This document shows positions 3,815-6,416 of a stretch of 6,416 bases of DNA, piece after piece (positions within the stretch are counted from its first letter, which is position 1; the number at the start of each line of letters is the position of its first letter). The DNA comes from Gammaproteobacteria bacterium (GTDB lineage: Bacteria > Pseudomonadota > Gammaproteobacteria > Francisellales > CACEW01). The position numbers and the translations under genes are program-made. Below the pieces are notes generated by a model. It saw only the letters and a program-made list of their open reading frames with translations. It had not been told where the DNA came from and did no database searches. Location of the stretch: positions 1 to 6,416 of the forward strand of contig JANQIS010000164.1 in assembly GCA_028282045.1 (NCBI GenBank), read 5' to 3'.

Positions 3815-5995
3815 ATGGCATTGTTGTTGTTAATGCTGGTGATCGCTGCGATTGTGGTGGCCATGATAGGCTTCCCTTGGGTGTGTTGCCGTGTGTGGCT
3901 CTATATGACGTTAGGTCAGCCGATTATTTGGCAGTCCGCACCACAATTGCCCAGGGTGCAGGAGCCTACAGTATTGGTGAGCTCGACTGCATTAAGTTGG
4001 TTAGACGTGCTGGCGGTTTGGCAGGTATATCGCGGGCCGATTACCTGGGTCACCCAGCAAGCCTTACCGGGTTGGTGGGTGCGTTATTTTTTCAGCAGGT
4101 TCAAAATCCAGTTAGTTGAGCACGTTGTGCCAACCGCGCAGGGTGTGATGATGATGTCATTGCAACAGTGGCGTGCGAGTAAAGTGCAGAGCACATTGCC
4201 ACTATGGGCTTTGTGTGTGTGTGGTCGCAGCGTGGTTGCGCCCACACGTGAGCAAGTGGTGCCGACTCGTAAAATGGTGGCCTTTGCGCCATTGGACATG
4301 GCTTTGACACCAGAATCATTAGCACTATTTGAAGCGCAAGTGTGGTACCATTACACTAGCCGGCAGCCAGGGATCGTGGCTCAATGGTTGCGTCATGCTA
4401 GACATCGGCCACGCCAGTTGGCGATTGCCGATAGTAGTGGTAAACAGCTTAATATGCGCCGCAGTATTGTCGGTGTGATGGCGCTCAATCGTGTCCTGAC
4501 ACCGTTATTGTGCAAAGCGGATAAGGTGGGTATTTGCCTGCCACCTGGCCTGGGCGGTTGTTTGGCATTGTTGAGTGTGTTGGCCCAGGGTAAAGTCATG
4601 GTTGGCATTAATTACACTGCTTCACATTGTGCCATGAGAGCATCTATTGATGCTTCGTCATTAGAACATGTGATTACTTCTCGGCTGTTTCTCATCAAGC
4701 TCAAACAGCGTGGCATTGATTTAACTGCTGTGTTTGAGGGCGTACAAATCCATTATCTAGAAGACTTGCGTAAACAAATCTTTAAGTCCCGTTTGATTGC
4801 CATGGCGTTGCTGGTGCGCCTGCTGCCACGGTATTGGCTGGAGCGTATAATGGTCAGGCCGGTATCACAACAACAGCCGGCAGCCATTTTGTTTAGTAGC
4901 GGTAGTGAAGGCAAATCCAAAGGGGTCGTGCTCACCCATGGCAACTTAATTGGTAATGTCTGTCAAATGAGCGAAGTGATTGAAGCACAACGTCGTGATG
5001 TCATGGTGGCGATTCTGCCAATTTTCCATGCTTTTGGGTTGACGGTGAATACTTTGTTGCCGCTGATGTATGGCCTTACGCTAGTATGCCATCCAGATCC
5101 ACGTGATACCGGTGGTATAGGGGCATTGGTAGCACAGTATCAAGGAACCATTTTATGTGGCACCTCCACTTTTTTCCGGCTGTATGCTAAAAGCCGTCAT
5201 ATCCAGCCTGAGCAGTTTGCCTCATTGCGTTATATCGTTGCCGGAGCAGAAAAACTGTTGCCTGAAGTGCGCCTGTTATTTGAAGAAAAATTCAAACGTC
5301 CACTTTATGAAGGCTATGGCACGACTGAGTTGGCACCGGTGGTTTCGGTAAACTGTCCTGACTTACCTGAGCGGATTCGCCATTGTATCGGCTCAGTGGG
5401 CTTGCCAATTCCCGGTTGTGTGGTACGTATTCTTGATCCGAAAACCACAGCACCTTTATCGCAAGGTAGTGCTGGTATGATTGCTGTAGCAGGAGTGAAT
5501 GTTATGCAAGGCTACCTTAATGATACGCAAAAAACTCAAGCGGTAATGATCAAAGCCGATGGGTTGCGCTGGTATTTGACTGGCGATAAAGGGCAGCTCA
5601 ATCCCGATGGATTTATCCGTGTTCTCGATCGCTATTCACGTTTTGCCAAGCTCGGTGGGGAAATGGTCAGCCTGGGTGCGGTAGAGCAGGAAGTGGCAAA
5701 AGTCCTCGATCAACCGGAGGCGGAAGTGATTGCCGTGGCTTTAGCCGATGTTAAAAAAGGTGAGCAAATCGTATTGCTGGCAGCAGGAGATACCCTGAAT
5801 ATTGCTGCATTGGAGCAAGCAGTCAAAGCTTCCTCGATGAACAACTTAATGAAACCGCAGCGTTATTATCAGGTGGTCAGTATTCCTAAGTTAGGTAGCG
5901 GTAAAACTGATTTTGCAGCGGTTAAAGTCTTAGCGCAGTCATTGGTTAAAGAAGGTTGCTGTACCACTGACATTAACGATAAAGTGCTACGTTGA
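3815..5995 (+). CDS. Aas-like acyl-ACP synthetase with a degenerate acyltransferase domain
   Basis: The protein resembles bifunctional Aas (2-acyl-glycerophosphoethanolamine acyltransferase / acyl-ACP synthetase; 719 residues in E. coli, 726 here). A membrane span (about 3-20) leads into a PlsC-like region. There VLVSSTALSWLDVLAV (53-68) aligns with the HX4D block, but the catalytic histidine is Ala59; Asp64 remains. The FPEGR-type motif is missing near 128-140, and by hand alignment this half is about 45 residues short. The adenylation half (about 190-726) is complete: ILFSSGSEGKSKG (358-370), LPIFHAFGLT (401-410), AGAEK (476-480), YGTTE (501-505), YLTGDKG (587-593), DRYSRFAKLGGEMVSL (605-620) and catalytic Lys697 in LGSGKTDF. 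The likely reaction is ATP-dependent activation of fatty acids onto ACP at the membrane; acyl transfer to lysophospholipid seems lost. I left the symbol empty for that reason (aas is closest). The start codon has only a weak AGG 12 bases upstream. No lplT precedes it. The frame is intact, so it is not an obvious pseudogene. Confidence 0.88.
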   Translation: MALLLLMLVIAAIVVAMIGFPWVCCRVWLYMTLGQPIIWQSAPQLPRVQEPTVLVSSTALSWLDVLAVWQVYRGPITWVTQQALPGWWVRYFFSRFKIQLVEHVVPTAQGVMMMSLQQWRASKVQSTLPLWALCVCGRSVVAPTREQVVPTRKMVAFAPLDMALTPESLALFEAQVWYHYTSRQPGIVAQWLRHARHRPRQLAIADSSGKQLNMRRSIVGVMALNRVLTPLLCKADKVGICLPPGLGGCLALLSVLAQGKVMVGINYTASHCAMRASIDASSLEHVITSRLFLIKLKQRGIDLTAVFEGVQIHYLEDLRKQIFKSRLIAMALLVRLLPRYWLERIMVRPVSQQQPAAILFSSGSEGKSKGVVLTHGNLIGNVCQMSEVIEAQRRDVMVAILPIFHAFGLTVNTLLPLMYGLTLVCHPDPRDTGGIGALVAQYQGTILCGTSTFFRLYAKSRHIQPEQFASLRYIVAGAEKLLPEVRLLFEEKFKRPLYEGYGTTELAPVVSVNCPDLPERIRHCIGSVGLPIPGCVVRILDPKTTAPLSQGSAGMIAVAGVNVMQGYLNDTQKTQAVMIKADGLRWYLTGDKGQLNPDGFIRVLDRYSRFAKLGGEMVSLGAVEQEVAKVLDQPEAEVIAVALADVKKGEQIVLLAAGDTLNIAALEQAVKASSMNNLMKPQRYYQVVSIPKLGSGKTDFAAVKVLAQSLVKEGCCTTDINDKVLR

Positions 5996-6083
5996 CAGTA
6001 GTCTTGGTAATACTCAGATGCTACCTATACATGGCGGTTGCTGACATATTTTTACTTTGAGCTTTGTTCGCCGTGGTGGTTGT

Positions 6084-6416
6084 TTAGCAGTCTTGGAAGG
6101 GAATTTTGTTAACGCAGTCGCAGAATAACTCAGCGGTTTTAATAGTGTCATACAAGGCTTGATGTGCTTTAGCTTTTTCAAAGGGGATCCGGGCTCTTTC
6201 CAGGGCTTTTGCCAGTACAGTTTGCCCATAACACGCGGCACCTAAGGTTACGGTATCGAGTGTGCTAAAAGGATGAAACGGGACACGGCCCACACCACTG
6301 CGTTGTGCAGCAGCGTATACCACGTTTAAGTCAAACGCGGCATTGTGCCCGACTAAAATAGCGCGTTTACAACCTTGTGCTTTGACAGTACGACGCACCA
6401 GTTGAAATACGCCACG
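6084..6416 (-). CDS. rnt: Ribonuclease T, C-terminal part, 5'-truncated by the window edge
   Basis: 3'-to-5' exoribonuclease of the DEDDh family that trims the 3' ends of tRNAs and other stable RNAs and acts as a dimer. The frame is open to the right edge, so only 110 C-terminal residues of about 215 are visible. Strong matches to E. coli RNase T are HNAAFD (24-29 of the fragment, with the third acidic ligand Asp29), PFHPFSTLDT (46-55), GQTVLAKA (64-71), and AHQALYDT (84-91) with catalytic His85 and metal ligand Asp90, then TAELF and VNK. The first two acidic residues (DxE) lie outside the window. The tail after VNK is only seven residues, shorter than in E. coli. It converges with the Aas-like gene, leaving 88 bases with no clear hairpin terminator. 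A GTG at 6396-6398 lies within the conserved domain and is not the start. Confidence 0.95.
   Translation of the reverse strand, partial: RGVFQLVRRTVKAQGCKRAILVGHNAAFDLNVVYAAAQRSGVGRVPFHPFSTLDTVTLGAACYGQTVLAKALERARIPFEKAKAHQALYDTIKTAELFCDCVNKIPFQDC

Noticed and set aside
3815..4420. Frameshift as the explanation for the degenerate acyltransferase half
   Set aside because: The residues flanking the missing motifs align in the same frame, and neither other frame encodes an HX4D or FPEGR motif there that I can see, so divergence or deletion fits better than a frameshift.

Overview
The window looks like chromosomal DNA of a gammaproteobacterium with moderate GC content. The evidence is an RpoH very close to the enterobacterial protein (intact RpoH box), an RNase T, and an Aas-type two-domain protein; RNase T and Aas are typical of that class. 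I cannot place it to genus from sequence alone. No mobile element, CRISPR array, tRNA or rRNA is visible.

Layout. Bases 2-2313 hold the end of a high-affinity phosphate import operon, pstC (5' cut off by the window) - pstA - pstB, tightly packed on the + strand with a 1-base overlap and then a 9-base gap. After 67 bases comes rpoH, the heat-shock sigma factor (2381-3247), probably with its own promoter and with a small hairpin over its ribosome binding site. phoU, which often follows pstB, is not here. Bases 3248-3814 are intergenic and unusually structured. They contain a 48-residue single-span membrane ORF on the - strand (3355-3501) with a good sigma70-like promoter, a possible facing + strand promoter at the end of rpoH, a 79-base nested inverted-repeat element (3549-3627), and a promoter region with a perfect 9-base dyad around its -10 box. 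That promoter region leads into a 726-residue Aas-like protein (3815-5995). Its adenylation (acyl-ACP synthetase) half looks fully functional, but its acyltransferase half has lost the catalytic histidine and the FPEGR-type motif. The window ends with the C-terminal part of rnt (RNase T) on the - strand (6084-6416), converging on the Aas-like gene. The 88 bases between these two show no convincing terminator.

How the genes work together. PstC and PstA form the inner-membrane channel and PstB is its ATPase. RpoH, the Aas-like protein and RNase T serve separate housekeeping roles (heat shock, fatty acid/phospholipid recycling, RNA 3' end trimming). The least ordinary parts are the degenerate acyltransferase domain, the 3244-3784 intergenic region, and the pstB-rpoH junction.
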